Positions 1 to 12,310 are shown, numbered from the stretch's first letter. The stretch: DNA of 64,000 bases from Chamaelirium japonicum (GCA_947650365.1 OX393551.1:63233173-63297172); one strand, 5' to 3'. A program made the numbers and translations. The notes: generated by a model not told the origin, from the letters alone.

Positions 1-609
1 TGTTTTGGACAGAAAAAGATGGGCACATATGATTGGTCGACCAGATGTTGCGGGTACACAGCTGCCCCAAGTGTCATCGATTTCTGTCATGTTACGAAGG
101 CCAAATACAATTAATCAAATGACCAACAAAAACCAAGACAAAGCACTAAATGTGACATTTTCGGTATATAAAGAAATCTTAGGTAATGAAGATCTGGTGA
201 TGCAGATCAGGCTGCGAAACCACTATCTGCCCATTACAGTCTTTAGCTTAGTTCCACCCAAGAACTACTTAGATTATAAATTTTCATATTAATAGCTAAT
301 AAGGAATCTTCAGGCTTATGGCATCAGAATCTGCAGCCCAAACCTAGCCTTTTCCAACAAATCAAGGGTACTTCAGAATCGAGCTTATGCTTGTGTTCAT
401 GGTAGCATGCTTCTTAGCACTGCAGCTCGGAGAAATCTGGAGATCGAGAAAAACTTCGATCGCTCAAAAAAAAGTGTGCTCCACCTGTTCCAACGAAAAG
501 AATACGAATCAGGCCTTTAAGGACGAAGATTTTTCTTCCCATAAAACTTTCGGATGAAGTAACAAATTAAAATACAAGTTACCTGACTGCAATCCCCTTG
601 AAATGTAGA
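1..609. other. downstream flank of the RPA43-like gene, nothing recognised
   Basis: This should include the 3' untranslated region of the minus-strand gene, but I see no clear polyadenylation signal on that strand. A plus-strand frame at 5-292 (95 aa) has no recognisable motif and no neighbouring exon to support it. Confidence 0.4.
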
Positions 610-745
610 TCACTCTTCAGCAGTTCTCTTTCTTGACTTGTGCCGTTCCCTGGGATTCGATGGCTGGTCTTCCTCTGTGCATAATCCGGGGTCGTGCTCC
701 TGCATTCTCTCTCTCAGATCCCTCTCCCTGTGCCTCTTCAGACTT
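610..745 (-). CDS. RPA43: RPA43-like exon 6 (C-terminal basic tail and stop)
   Basis: The acceptor is TTGCAG|AAGT and the phase-2 entry fits exon 5. It encodes about 45 residues rich in R, E and K and ends in RKRTAEE with TGA at 612-610. The reading frame was chosen from splice phase and not from homology, so this is the least certain exon. An overlapping frame ending KKENC at 617 is rejected because it would break the phase. Confidence 0.62.
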
Positions 746-974
746 CTGCAAGAATAGAGTAACTTCAATACAGTGCCGTGTTGAATTGAGATCTAGAGTT
801 CTTGGATACAGGGAAAAATTTTGATACAACCTCTGTACCATACTCACGCTGGGCATAGTGAGAGAATGCACATTGGGGTAGTGGACACCAGCACTTAGCG
901 CGTGCTAATAGGCTATGCCCGGCATGAGTACGGTACAGAGGTTGTATCAAAAAATTTCCCTTTTTGATACAGCT

Positions 975-1030
<56 letters not shown>

Positions 1031-4000
1031 CAGAGATTTTGAGATTTTGAAATGGTATTTTCACTAGTTTGTCTAAGCTAGGCAATGGCTTTCAGAAGTT
1101 TCAAGAAGACTTCAAATAAAACCAAAAGTGAATGTGAATGATCAAAGGACAGATCCTGACCTGTCAGCCTGCGATCCATCTTCGACACCATGTTTGGATA
1201 ACCAGCGAATGCACCCGGTGTTTGACCCCTTCAAAGATCCAGAAAAGTGGAGTATTTCTTCGTCCATACTGTATGGTAAATTAACATAAATTAAGAAAAT
1301 ATTGCTTACTGTAAACCTAAAAAAAATCAATATAATATTCTCAACCAAGTAAATAATTTTATTAGTATAAATAATCGTGTGCGTAGGATTACCCACATAA
1401 ATATAAGGACCAGTGCGAAAAAAGCTCGGTATGTTTGCCCACCATTTCCCATAGATTACAGTATGAGGTCTTCTCTATAGCTCGCAAAGGATAAGGCCCC
1501 ACCATTTCCCATAGATTACAGAATGAGTTTCTATCCTCTACCACCATTTTTTTCTTAATAGCTTGATCCTTTTCTAGAAGCATGAGGTCAGGATAATTCT
1601 AAAACTTGTTGTGGAACTAAGCCCCCAAAACCACTGGTTAACGTTACAACGTATTAAATAAATCTAGAAAGTTGGCGTAGAAAGAATGGCAAGGTAGGAG
1701 GCAATGACTATCAAAGCCCTCTCAAAGAATCAACCCGTAAAAAAATGGTGATCGACCTTGAATCCAGACGAGATCCCCTTCAAGTAGAAGAGTCATGATG
1801 CATGTCCCCTTCTAACTGTTGAAGGCAAGAATTAACCCTAGGAATGGAAAGATTCTCCAAAATCTGCTTCTAGTTCTTAAAATCTTGAGAAAACTAGTAA
1901 ACATAAGAAAAGGTTCATTATTTAGTCAACTTAAGCTACCTTGAGTGTTAACTGGAGTTTAATAGGCATTAATCTCCAAGATTAGGATCCCATACTGCAG
2001 TCAACAACATGTCAACAACAACAATAAATCATTAACTCATAACGAAGTCAACGAGATTGGGGAGAGGAAAATATTAGTGGTTTGTAGAGGCCCCCTTTGA
2101 TCCTCAGTGATAAAAACTAGTGTATGACTATATAACCAAAAATGATCAGATCTGACTCTTTCCATGAAACGGACTATAAGTCTCACTATTAACCGTTGTT
2201 CACAAGCATAACTGAGAAAAAAACCCTACAAGTAAGGCAAGAATGGCCACACCAAGCACCTCCAGGCTCCAGGAAAGGAAATGATGATTGTACTAATACC
2301 TAACACCTTGGTGCACAATATTTTGACTAGAATCCTTTACAAAGGGTTGGGCTTAATATAAATTGAGTTTCCTTTTCATAAAGACTCCAGTATTCACATA
2401 CCAAAACAAGGCTCAATCACAACGCGACAATCTTTATTCATACTTCCAGGTTAAAAGATGATGAACGGATTAGATCATTCCATGCGACGGGACTACTTAG
2501 TCAGGTCCCCAATCACCCTTGGTGATTCAACCCATTGCAGATTTGCGAACACACCAAGAGGAAGGCACTCAAAGTAGGTCAAAAGTGGTCTCGAGTCACC
2601 TCACAAACTCAGCATGGAATATTTTTTTCGAACGACTTCTTGCCAAAATTGTGGGGCCAAATGTTCATTATAGAACTTTATTATGTCATATTGTCATAAA
2701 GGATACAATATTCACCTACCTAACAACCAGTGGTTTTAAGGCAACAAACATAATAAAAAATAAGGGAAAACCAGTGTGTCAAGACGGCTATGTTATATCT
2801 AGGCGACCAAGCCTGCCTAGCCGTGGTGAGGCTCAGGCGACGGACCTTTTTTTAATACATATATTATATATAAAATAATTTAGATTTAACCAAAAAAAAC
2901 ATAATAGTAAGAGAAATTTCAGGTAAAAAAGATGAAACAACAAAAATCAAACATCATATCCCCAAAAAAGTACTCATGTCATGTGAATATATTACTGATA
3001 ATGAATGTGGATATCAATCATCATCATCAAACATAGAAAATCATAGAAAATATTAAGAAAAACAAAGGGAAACATTCATCGGAGAAACTAAGACTGAAAT
3101 AAAGTGAAATAGATGGATATATAGGGAGAAAGATATACGACGGAAAAGAGAAGAGGTTCATACAAAGATAGGGATGGGAAGAAAAGTATTAAAATTTAGA
3201 AGGAAAAAACTTACCAGCCGTCGCCGATGGCAACCATACATGCTCTTTCCTTCTTTGTTTTCTTTGTGAACCATCAAACCGAGAGGTAGGTTTCTGTTCC
3301 AGGACAGATGGGAAAGAAGGCTGATTGTATAAGCCGCCTGTCTAGGTCGCCGCATGGGTAGTTTTGCCCAAAAAGGCCTACGCGACCGCCTAAGTGGCAC
3401 ATAGGCAATGGCTTAACAACATTGGGAAATGCAATTAGCACTAATTTGCTTTCCATACATAAAAGATTTAGTTCTTTCGTGATTTGTTATAAGCAAGCAC
3501 CAAATGGTTATCTAAGTATGGATTAAAACATCATTAATCAAAGTCACTTCCACAAATGACAATGTCATGTTTTCTATTTGTCCTTAATTTTTCTAGTTCA
3601 AAGTTCAAACATAAGTAATCAACCACTAAAAGTGAGTGAGATAGAGCAACCACAAAATTGCCTAGATGTTTAAGAATGGCCTAATTTTGGCACAACCAAT
3701 TTTATATGCTTGTGGGTCGGCTAACTTAGTATGTGTTAACTTTGGGATAGTACTTGTTTATTAAATCTAAAGAAACTTCCATTATTACATATCAGATACT
3801 CAAACTAGCAATAAAAAGGAATCCCCATCACACTAAGCAAACCACATGGAGGGGGACACGATCTACCGTATTAGTGAGTGGGGTTTCTTAAATTAAGCTA
3901 TTCTATAAGTGTTTACACCGTTACCCTATCTGATATCTCATAGCCGTACATTCCTTCCCCAACAAACTTAGATTGCAGAGTTATATGGATATAAAGGTAA

Positions 4001-7000
4001 AATAATTTATTGCTTTCTCATTGTTTGATATTAATAAAGCTTCATTTGCCTTGATTAATATTCTAAATAAAATATACTCCATGTGCATATTGAACAAGTA
4101 TAAGAGGAAGAAAAAATGGAAGAAACATACATGTCCAAAGGAGGAGGAAACCGACCATGATAGATGACCATGGGATCAGCCCTTCAACGTTGGCCCCTCT
4201 CTTTTATAACAAGAGGGAGTACTAATAGTTATCGGTAGGGGAGTACTAATACTTACCAGACAACCAACGAGGGGAAAGTAGCTAAAGCTGGTGAGATTCC
4301 TTATATTATAAATAGAGCATGTGGCCATCAAATTCCTTGGTGAGATGCCATGGTTCCTTGATGTGATGCTACGGAAACCTGTGTAATTCCTTGATAGCCC
4401 GCTAGAAGATGGACTATTTTGATACTTACCTTTGTTTTATTTAGTTACTTGTTGTTTCCTTTAAATTTCTACACCTAATTCTTTTTGCGAGATGTAAACT
4501 ATCCATAGCCCTAGATCCACCAACAACCTCACATAAGTTTTCCCAAAAATAGAATTTTTGTTACAGATTTTAAATTACATCAAACAAATGCATTTTAAAT
4601 TCTTTGATGAAACGTTGTCACATCATAAAATCCTTCTAGATCCTCAAGTGTCCTTGATAATAGGCTTCTTCCGGTCAACTTTTAATTTCATCTTCGAACA
4701 ATCCTGCTTGTACCATAGCTTTTCTCTTTTATTCCTCTTGCACTAATATGTATATAGTTTAGTAAAATATGGAAGTAAAATGAATACTAAACTACTAAAA
4801 TAACGAAACATTTTGATACCATTACGGATTAAAAATGTTATAATACTCCAGTGAAGATGCTTGTTCGATTATAGCCCAAATAGTACTCTAATAGTTGTTG
4901 GTTTATATTAACCAAAAAGACAAATAAACATAACATATTTAACTAAAAGAATTCACCAAAGTGCATAAACCAATACTTCTAGACAGATGCAGATGTTTAT
5001 GGCCCAAAATTAAGTATCTTGCAAATCTCCTCAAATCATGAACGCCGCATAATGCGGAATTTTTATAGCGTTATCACCATTAGAATGGAGGAAATTGTAT
5101 GGTCCTCAACAAGGGATATGGTATTCAAATAAAACATAATTCAAATTATTTGGACGTCACCTTTTGACTAAGAACCTTATCATGCTTCCAGCTTTAATTA
5201 CATGTCGTTTGTGAGATATACTAGCAAAAACTCCTACACCATCTTTCTGCAACAAAGCAAAGGTAAAAAATGAAAAGAACTACATAATAATCTCTCCTTA
5301 CGATAAAAGTTGGAGGAAAACTACAAGTTCTTACAATTTTATACTTGAACTTTTTGTGAATATCTTCCAACATAATGGCTGCTGAAGAAAAACCAAGGAC
5401 GATAACATGAATGGATTCCTTTCCCAGCTTAACAACTTTTCCTTCTGTAATAACATATCATGGTTTAATCATCAGGAATATAGGTACAAGCAAATCAAGT
5501 TTTTGACAGTTGTTTAACCAAACTAAATCCAAAACATAACCATGCATGTAACAACTTAACAAGCAATTACCAATGACTTTATCCAGGAATGACCACATTA
5601 CTTGTTTGATCACCAGAAGAAAAGAAAAGTATGTTTCTAATTTAATGTGCCAAAAATGCTTAATCGCTATCCATATATATCACAAAAATATATTAACAGC
5701 AAAATATGCTGAGTAAACTTTTATCAAGAGATCATTAAAACGTAAAAGTTGGAATACTTATCATCCTCAGCAAAGATTAGGGGTATGAGCAACTAATGAA
5801 ATATCTTATTTGGAAGTGCATAATTATTTAAGCCGTGCAAGCATATCTAGCCTGCAGGGACCATATGAAGTTAGGTACATGGAGCTTTGCTGCATGTAAA
5901 TTGGCTCACACATATTAATCATGTTGGAGTTTCTTGTTGGAGATGATATTGTTTCACATGTATGGCTCTGACCGGAATTTCTAATGTGAGTGGCCACTCA
6001 TACAGTGGGCAAAAAGGCAGTTGTTTATCTGATAGTTGGCTGCTTTACTAGATTTTTGAGGAAGCATGTGAAAACCTAGGGCTATTCGTTATAAAAAGAC
6101 AAGACTGTCTTTTAGAGTCGTGATGCAACTCATGATGGTTTGCGATATATAATGTGGCAAGACCCCTCAAACATGGTAGCCCATTCTTTTTGACAAAAAA
6201 AATACTTTTTGGTCATAGAACATTCCATTGAATCAGCTAGTCACAGAAATCTGCTATACTTTTCTGGGTATTGTTTTATTTCATTTTCCACTATCTTACA
6301 TATTTGTTTTCTGCAAGCATGGGTGGAACCCTCAAACATGGTAGCCCATTCTTTTTGACAAAAAAAATACATTTTGATTGTAGAATTTTCCATTGAGCCA
6401 GCTAGTCAAAGAAATCTGTTATACTTTTGTAGGCATTGATTTATTTCATTTTCCACTTTCTTAATTATTTGTTTTCTGCAAGCGTCGGTGGAACCCTAAC
6501 AGTTTACACCAAACTGACCTACTATAAATGAGCTAAGATCGTCTAAAGCTCAATACAAAGTGACAGATATTTCGTTAAGTAAGCTCACAGTATATAGAAA
6601 ACAACATCAGCAAAGAATGGATAATGTCGTAAATACTTGGCCAATTGAATGTCAATCGACAGGCTAGCAAAACAGTAATTGAAACCCTGAAAAAACGTGC
6701 CACTCCAGAAGACCAAAAAAATGAATTTATGAACTATATCTTTTAGAGCAAATCATGGTCTCTATTTTACTAGAAGATTTTAGTAGCCATTTGTAGTAAC
6801 GAAATTTCAGTCCCTAGAATTTCAATCCAGCTACCATACTTAAAATTAAACTGAGATTGCGTCTGGACGAAATATTTTGAAGGGAACTTTGAGAATACTT
6901 GGACAATTATTTCAATATTTTGGTGAACTTTGTTATTAGGGTGGCAGTGACCAAAGCTAGCCGATATGCAGCGATGCACCAACACCGTGAAGAATTATAC

Positions 7001-7157
7001 CCAAGTCCGCCTCTCTCTCACACACACACATGGAGTCTGGACGAAAGATTTTGAAGGGAACTTTGAGAATACTTGGACAATTATTTCAATATTTTGGTGA
7101 ACTTTGTTCAATATTTCAATATGCAGTGATGCACCAACACCATGAAGAAGTCTACCC

Positions 7158-7220
<63 letters not shown>

Positions 7221-10158
7221 ATTGAGTCTGGACGAAAGAATTTAAAGGAAACTTTGAGAATACTTAGACAATTATTTCGATATTTTGGCTAACTTGTTAT
7301 TAGGGTGGCAGTGACCAAGCTAGCTGATATGCAACGAAGCACCAACACCGTGAAGATGTCTACCCAAGTCATAGACTTAATTAGTTAGGGGTTTCTAGAG
7401 CAGCCAAGGTTGAACAGGCAAAAATTATATTTCAGTGGAGTCAAGCTTGTCAAGCAAGCAATGGAATTTCAAGCCAAGCTCGAATAGGGCTTGGGTAACT
7501 TCAATTAAGATCAATTGCACCCCGACACCTACTTGCCTTTGCCCTAGTCTCAAAACCCTAGCCCTAGGATCACAACTCCATGCAATGCTCACCCCATTGA
7601 TTATAGTAATTTACATGTCATGTTGAATTAAGATGACGTTAAGGCGAAAGATCATCCCAGACTGTCTTTACACAAACACACACTGACACATGCATACTAT
7701 TGTTGGTCATATGGAATGGACATGTACATTTAATTATTTTTGTATTTACAAGATTTTGGGTAATCTAGTTTATGAATAGTGTATTTTTATCTCTTTAGTT
7801 TATGGAAGGAACAAAAAGAGTTTATTCAAACATGAGAGGGCCTTTATTAGCTCTGCAAAAGAGTGCAGTCAATCCCACAAGTGGAGTCAGCCAACCTGGC
7901 CCTATTAGATGTTTGTATCAAAGGAACTCCCCTAATAATAAGCTACACATCCAACTACATACCTATTAAAGAGAAAAACAAAAAGACTAAAGGGTACTGG
8001 ATTCATCAGGTCTGTAAGGAGTGGAGATGTTTCACATGTAGAGGCACTGGTAAATAAAGAATAGATAGGCAGGTTCCACAGTAGTCAATGTCAAAAAAAA
8101 TATTTGGCATATATAGTAGAGAATGTTCTACTAGAGAATGCTAGGAGCACAGATTGGGGGCATATATGTAGGGGCAGCAAAAGTAGAGGATATCTATAGA
8201 GTACTAAGAGTAGGTAAACAAAGGTAAATACCTGTAGCAAAGATGAAAGGAATAAGGCTCTAGGACGAGATGAAATACTGACTGAAGTACAAAAGATCAT
8301 AAAACAAATCATGTGGGCTTAATTAATATATGCTTTAATGAGGTCATGAAGAGTAAAAGAATGCCGGGTGAAGGAAAAATGAATGTTGAATGAATGAAGA
8401 CAATGATTGAGGTGGAAATTCTTTATAATAATATACATCAAATGGAAAAAAAAAATACAATGGAAGGAAATTTGTTAAGATAACATGAAGCAATAAACAA
8501 AGGGGTTTTACAAAACCAAGTATCAATGGTATAATACCACCAATTGGTCATGTGCTAGAAAGAACAATCATTTAAGCAACTTTCCTTACATAGGCAAATT
8601 GAAGTAATAATTCAAAGGTGGTTGTGGTTATATTTTACTTGAACATCATGGTTCTATTGTGCAGCAGGTTTCATTCCAGTGATATCTTCTTTGGTTGTCC
8701 TTGTTAAAGATTGCACATTATAGGAGGCACTGAGTTCACTGTGACAACTTCCTTGGCTTTGTAATGAAAGTGATTCATTCTCAAACTTTGCAATGGAAGC
8801 TTGGAGGATCCATTCCTTTTTGTGTTCTAAAATGTTACATTTACATTTTATCTTCCATATTACTCATATTCGTCACAAGGGAAATCCGGCGGTGGACTGG
8901 CTCGCTTCTTGAGTCTCGACCCAAAACAATGAAGGAAGCATGGACAATTCCTGCATCTTACCAGCAGGAGCTGCTGAACATTGTGGAGGGTGATCATAAT
9001 GGCAAAATCAGCATGCCCTCTGGTTAAGGTGATGTATATCGGATGTACTTTCCATTGTGCCTTGTTTAGTATGCAATGTTGTAAACTTACCCAAAAAAGG
9101 CAGCCAAACAAAGATTGTTTTCCTACCAGAAGGGTAATGTGACAATTTAATCAGTTTGGATCTTTTCAATCCTTTTTTAGCAATCTAAACTTCAGAGATA
9201 CTAATAAATAGAATTGAAAAGTTAAAAGTGCATGTACACTATCTATATACTACCTACAAAAGCTTGTATGTGAAAACAATCTGCCTCTTAATTCTTCGAG
9301 CCAATGACAAAAACTTTTCCAGGATAAAGAAAAAAATCAAGATGCACTTAAACCAGCAGCAGCTTCCAAATACTATTTGAAACTTACAAAGCAAAAAATA
9401 GTGGAAAATGACAACCCATGAAGTGATAAGGGAAAAAAGAACCTACCTAATAACATGTTTGGCCTTGGAGAAAAGAGCAGTAAATTTGCTTTTGCTTTAA
9501 CTCCAAAATATGGTATTAACCCTGGAAGAATCTTGCCAGTTTTACCTTGGATATGCACTTCATACGCCAATATCACACCTTCAAAGATTTCATTGTATCT
9601 GTAATAGCAAAACACCAAATTTAAGCATTTCAATGATCCGTTCTATTTTATTAGTACTTCTTTATAACAAGAATTGTTGGTTAAATCCAATAAACCTTTA
9701 AGACTAACCAACCCTCATGTTCATAAAAAAAAACCCTGCATAGTACTCCTTGTATTAAAGATACAAGAAAGGGTCAGAGGCTTAGTGCCTAGGCTAGAAT
9801 AATATTATTGTTTTTCAGTTAATGGCGTGGATTAGCAATGATAGGTAATAAATGTTGAAGAGAATCCAAGTTAACTAAGGATTGCCACTTCACCACCTTC
9901 TCTCTCACCTTCCCCTCTAAACGTGAACCCTATCCACCATATACCTGTATTCCCTCCTTGGGAATCTTGAATGAGCATCCAAGCCCCATCACTGTCCCAA
10001 ATTCTCTCCCCTTCTCTTTTATTGTCCCACCTCACCCACCTCTCCTTTTGATTAAAACATCCCATACCGCCATCTCCACCCTCTCATATTCTTTGCACTC
10101 TTATTTCTCTCTCCCTCCTCTCATCTCTCTCCCACCATTCACCACCACCTTCATCGTC

Positions 10159-10197
<39 letters not shown>

Positions 10198-11486
10198 ATA
10201 GCCTATTGCCCATCTCCCTACCACCATCTCTTCCACCACCATCACATCATCCTCCTCCCACTACCTTCATCCCTCCATCCACCCATCCCTCTCTTTTTTT
10301 ATTGCCTTGTGGAGATCAAGGCAAAGAAGTCGAATTGACCTTCCCAGAAACCATTGTTGACTAGACAGGAAGTAATGTTTAAGCTAGGCCTTTCTACATG
10401 GGTTTAGATTGCTTTAAAACCATGCTTAGTGTATTCGACCAAATTTGCATCTTTCTAATCTTTATGTTGTAGCTAACCAGTTATCTCCGACGGGTATGAC
10501 CTAAGTTGTTTACTAACTGACCCAACTTACCCCAGTAAATTGTTCATGAAATTATGATCGTCTCCTCGCTTAAATTGGGGTTGAGCCCGTTCCTCAAGGT
10601 TAAGAGCTACAAGAATACTACCTTTCAAGGTACTCTAAAACCGGCAAGTTTTGGTTTCCTTGCCAGTTAAGTGTCCCGTCTATTATTTGGCACTGGCACG
10701 ACTGTAATAGTAACTATGGTTGGATCCTAAGAGTTGTTTGAGTTCCGCACTTAGATCCCAGTTGTGAAGATCTCCAAGTCTGAGGATTTGATGGGGAAGT
10801 AGGAGGGAGGCCAGTCTTGCGCCCCGGTTTTGTATCGTGAGTAATGAAAGAAAGTTGATGATAGGGTTGATCATAAGTCTGACTTAAAGAACTGAAATTT
10901 TTACAACCTCCTTTAAGCCTGCAGAATTTCTGTTGAAAACAAACATATCCTGACTTTGAAAATTTTCATGATTTAAAACTCATAATAATCTGATTTTATG
11001 TATCTGCAGAATTTCATGATTTACCCACAACCTTTATTGCACTTAAACATAAAAATATATTTTTCGAGTGATCACTCGGGATCAAAGACCCACTTTGGCA
11101 ATGGTGGCGAAGGATTCATAAATCCAACCGCACACGATTTGGACAAAGCATGTTGGTTATGATCACATTATATTTCCATGCAAGAAAGCCTTGGTGCCAT
11201 TAGGGTTGTCTTTAAGAGTTAGTCAATTCGGCTTCATAGAGGCAAATTTAGTAAGAGCTAAGTATAAAACTGCATATCAGTGAAAGGGTATTGAATCAAG
11301 GGTGCCTTCAAATGCACACAAAAGAAAAATTATCATTAGAGAAGAGACTATGAGAATAGGGGTGGGAGGGACTGACTTGAAGAGCAGGGAGCTGAGCTGA
11401 CGGAGGATCGCTTGCCGGACATTGTTGGACTTGGAAGGGTGGACGTACACCGTCAGATCCGCCGTCGATTTCGTCAACCCCTCCAT
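610..11486 (-). CDS. RPA43: RNA polymerase I subunit A43-like (RPA43) gene, six exons
   Basis: The spliced product is 233 aa. Exons, in order, are 11486-11377, 9598-9447, 5444-5335, 5246-5161, 1268-1161 and 745-610. All junctions are GT-AG and the phases (2,1,0,2,2) join without a break. The N-terminal half (about residues 1-85) has the YVHPSKSNNVR and FEGVILAYEV stretches that I recognise from plant A43 proteins, the Rpb7/Rpc25-like SHS2 tip domain. The middle (about 88-180) reads as the OB-fold part: GKVVKLGKESIHVIVLGF, SHKRHVIK, then GSLKGSNTGCIRWL. The C-terminus is short, basic and charged (RERHKSRKR), which is usual for A43. Known role of the family: with A14-type partners it forms the Pol I stalk and binds initiation factor Rrn3/TIF-IA in the nucleolus, for rRNA transcription. 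The start is the first ATG of the conserved block. Alternatives are the Pol II, III, IV or V Rpb7-like paralogues; the wording fits A43 best. Recognised from memory, not searched. Confidence 0.82.
811..960. repeat. 150-bp foldback (hairpin) element in RPA43-like intron 5
   Basis: Two arms of about 48 bp (811-858 and 913-960) are near-perfect inverted copies, starting GGGAAAAATTTTGATACAAC and closing on a 54-bp loop. It lies between exons 6 and 5. No convincing target duplication is visible, so MITE class is uncertain. Confidence 0.7.
979..1030. repeat. (GT)n(GA)n microsatellite
   Basis: About 15 GT units run straight into about 10 GA units, just beyond the foldback element in intron 5 of the minus-strand gene. 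Confidence 0.9.
1161..1268 (-). CDS. RPA43: RPA43-like exon 5
   Basis: The acceptor is ATACAG|TATG and the donor is GACAG|GTCAGG. It encodes MDEEILHFSGSLKGSNTGCI then RWLSKHGVEDGSQAD. Read through without splicing, the frame would stop at 1142. The splice to 745 instead continues the frame and adds the basic tail. Confidence 0.76.
1269..5160. other. RPA43-like intron 4 (3.9 kb)
   Basis: It is AT-rich and non-coding. A 23-bp direct repeat beginning CCACCATTTCCC occurs at about 1438 and 1498, and a TIR element lies at 2772-3424. Elsewhere I see no exon, RNA gene or transposon domain. Confidence 0.6.
2772..3424. mobile_element. non-autonomous TIR element, probably hAT-like
   Basis: The left end CAGTGTGTCAAGACGGCTATG and the complement of the right end CAATGTTGTTAAGCCATTGCC are imperfect inverted copies, followed on both sides by iterations of a CCTAGGCG-like word. 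The flanks GGGAAAAC and GGAAATGC resemble a decayed 8-bp duplication but do not match exactly. There is no transposase. Confidence 0.5.
5161..5246 (-). CDS. RPA43: RPA43-like exon 4
   Basis: The acceptor is TTGCAG|AAAG and the donor is AAAAG|GTGACG. It encodes KDGVGVFASISHKRHVIKAG then SMIRFLVK (86 bp, phase 0 to 2). The HKRH motif and the GSMIRF strand match the A43 order after exon 3. Confidence 0.78.
5335..5444 (-). CDS. RPA43: RPA43-like exon 3
   Basis: The acceptor is TTACAG|AAGG and the donor is AATT|GTAAGA. It encodes EGKVVKLGKESIHVIVLGF, then SSAAIMLEDIHKKFKYKI, the first strands of the expected OB fold. It ends in phase 0 (110 bp). It is too short to stand out as an open reading frame and was found by reading the complement. 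Confidence 0.8.
6164..6496. repeat. tandem duplication, unit about 166 bp
   Basis: CCTCAAACATGGTAGCCCAT begins at 6164 and again at 6330. Both units end in TGCAAGC, a few variable bases, then GGTGGAACCCT. The copies differ at scattered positions, so the duplication is not recent. Confidence 0.8.
6860..7370. repeat. three-copy tandem repeat with CT/CA microsatellite junctions
   Basis: Units begin GTCTGGACGAAA at about 6861, 7032 and 7226. The first two end in (CT)n(CA)n tracts, short near 7011-7030 and long at 7160-7220. The third lacks the tract. The pattern suggests unequal exchange or slippage seeded by the microsatellite. Confidence 0.8.
8180..8425 (+). mobile_element. relic of an RTE-type LINE reverse transcriptase
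   Basis: Short frames keep the family order. IYRVLRVGK is followed by NKALGRDEILTEVQK, like the [K]A-G-P-D-x-I-P-x-E-x-W-K block of RTE reverse transcriptases. Then comes LINICFNEVMKSKRMPGEG, like the F-N-x-[IV]-x-x-x-K-K-M-P-x-E-W block. Stops and frame changes break it, and neither end is visible. Confidence 0.55.
9447..9598 (-). CDS. RPA43: RPA43-like exon 2
   Basis: The acceptor is TTACAG|ATAC and the donor is TTAG|GTAGGT. It encodes YNEIFEGVILAYEV through YFGVKAKANLLLFSPRPNML, the most recognisable A43 block in the window. The length of 152 bp carries phase 2 in and phase 1 out. Confidence 0.82.
9599..11376. other. RPA43-like intron 1 (1.8 kb)
   Basis: About 9890-10310 is strongly pyrimidine-rich on the plus strand, with a (CT)n core at 10160-10197. 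Read from the gene's own strand it is a purine tract. Nothing else is recognised. Confidence 0.6.
11377..11486 (-). CDS. RPA43: RPA43-like exon 1
   Basis: It starts at ATG 11486-11484 and encodes residues 1-36 plus two bases, MEGLTKSTADLTVYVHPSKS and onward to LSSLLF. The donor is CAA|GTCAGT (GT at 11376-11375). The split lysine codon is completed by the first base of the exon at 9598. Confidence 0.8.
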
Positions 11487-11685
11487 TGATTCGCCGTAAA
11501 GAAGCTCTAACAGAACGACAAGAATCAGAGGGATCCTCAGTGGGTCGTACCAAGCCCTAGAAAGGCCTGCGGCGGTGTGCAGAGGGAGAGAATTGGGGAC
11601 GCCGGCGGCGGAGGAGATACTGGCGGCGGGATTTCGACGGTTGATACATACACCGAACCCACTTCCAACCCCAAGTCATCTTCTA

Positions 11686-11694
11686 CTTTATATA
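11686..11694 (-). promoter_or_regulatory. candidate TATA box of the RPA43-like gene
   Basis: TATATAAAG lies on the minus strand about 200 bp before the ATG at 11486. That would give a 5' leader of roughly 170 nt, GC-rich near 11555-11640. It is a good match to a plant TATA box; the transcription start itself is inferred. Confidence 0.45.
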
Positions 11695-11999
11695 CAAACA
11701 GCAAGAGGTTTTCTTTTTTTAAATAACATTTTAAATTATATTTATTTAATTAAAAATAAAATTTTCTTATTTTAAAAAGTTCCATTCTGACACTAAAATC
11801 ACCCCACCAGATCAGTTACAATTTGTTTGGGAAAATCCCCCCTTCTCTCCTTTCCCTCTTCTCTCTCGAGCAGCCGGCGCCCCCCTTCTCCCCCTTCCCT
11901 CTTCTCTCTCGAGGAGCCGGCGAGCAGCAGGCAGCGGCGACAATAGCGTCACGACGAGCAACGGGCGACAAACAACGAGCGACAAGCAACGGGTGGCGA

Positions 12000-12310
12000 G
12001 CAGCAAAGATAAGAGGCGACGACGGTGAGTGGGTTTGGATTAGGTTGAGGATTAGATTTATGACTTTAGGGTTCATCTCCATGGCCTGTATATCTTAGGT
12101 TTTAAGATTCTGATTAGGTTTTAGGGTTCGGATTAGGTCTAGGGTTCACCTTATGACCTGTAGATCTTAGGTTTAGGTTTTAGGTTTAGTTTAGAAGTGA
12201 GTGGCATGCAAATAAAAATTTGAAGTAAATGGAGGAGTATTTTTGCCATCGGTCCGTAGGCTTAAACGGACCTCATGTTTTGGATTGTTCCCAAGTCCCC
12301 CAATTTTTTT
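12000..12310. repeat. telomere-motif-rich dispersed repeat, copy 1
   Basis: It is rich in TTTAGG/TTTAGGG-like words (AGGTTTTAGGGTTCGGATT, TTAGGTTTAGGTTTTAGG) followed by GAGTGGCATG and AAATTTGAAGTAAATG. The same order of motifs recurs near 37905-38225. It may be an interstitial telomere-like block carried by a dispersed element. Confidence 0.5.

Larger units (their letters stand above)
5445..9446. other. RPA43-like intron 2 (4.0 kb)
   Basis: It contains a 166-bp duplication (6164-6494), a triplicated unit with microsatellites (6860-7370) and an RTE-type LINE fragment (8180-8425). The plus-strand frame at 8764-9027 is open for 87 codons but has no family I recognise and probably is chance or an old fragment. 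Confidence 0.6.

Noticed and set aside
5..292. 95-codon plus-strand frame at the left edge
   Set aside because: No recognisable motif, no splice partner in view, and it lies in the 3' flank of the minus-strand gene.
8764..9027. 87-codon plus-strand frame inside RPA43-like intron 2
   Set aside because: Ordinary-looking residues near the end, but I recognise no family and find no adjoining exons.
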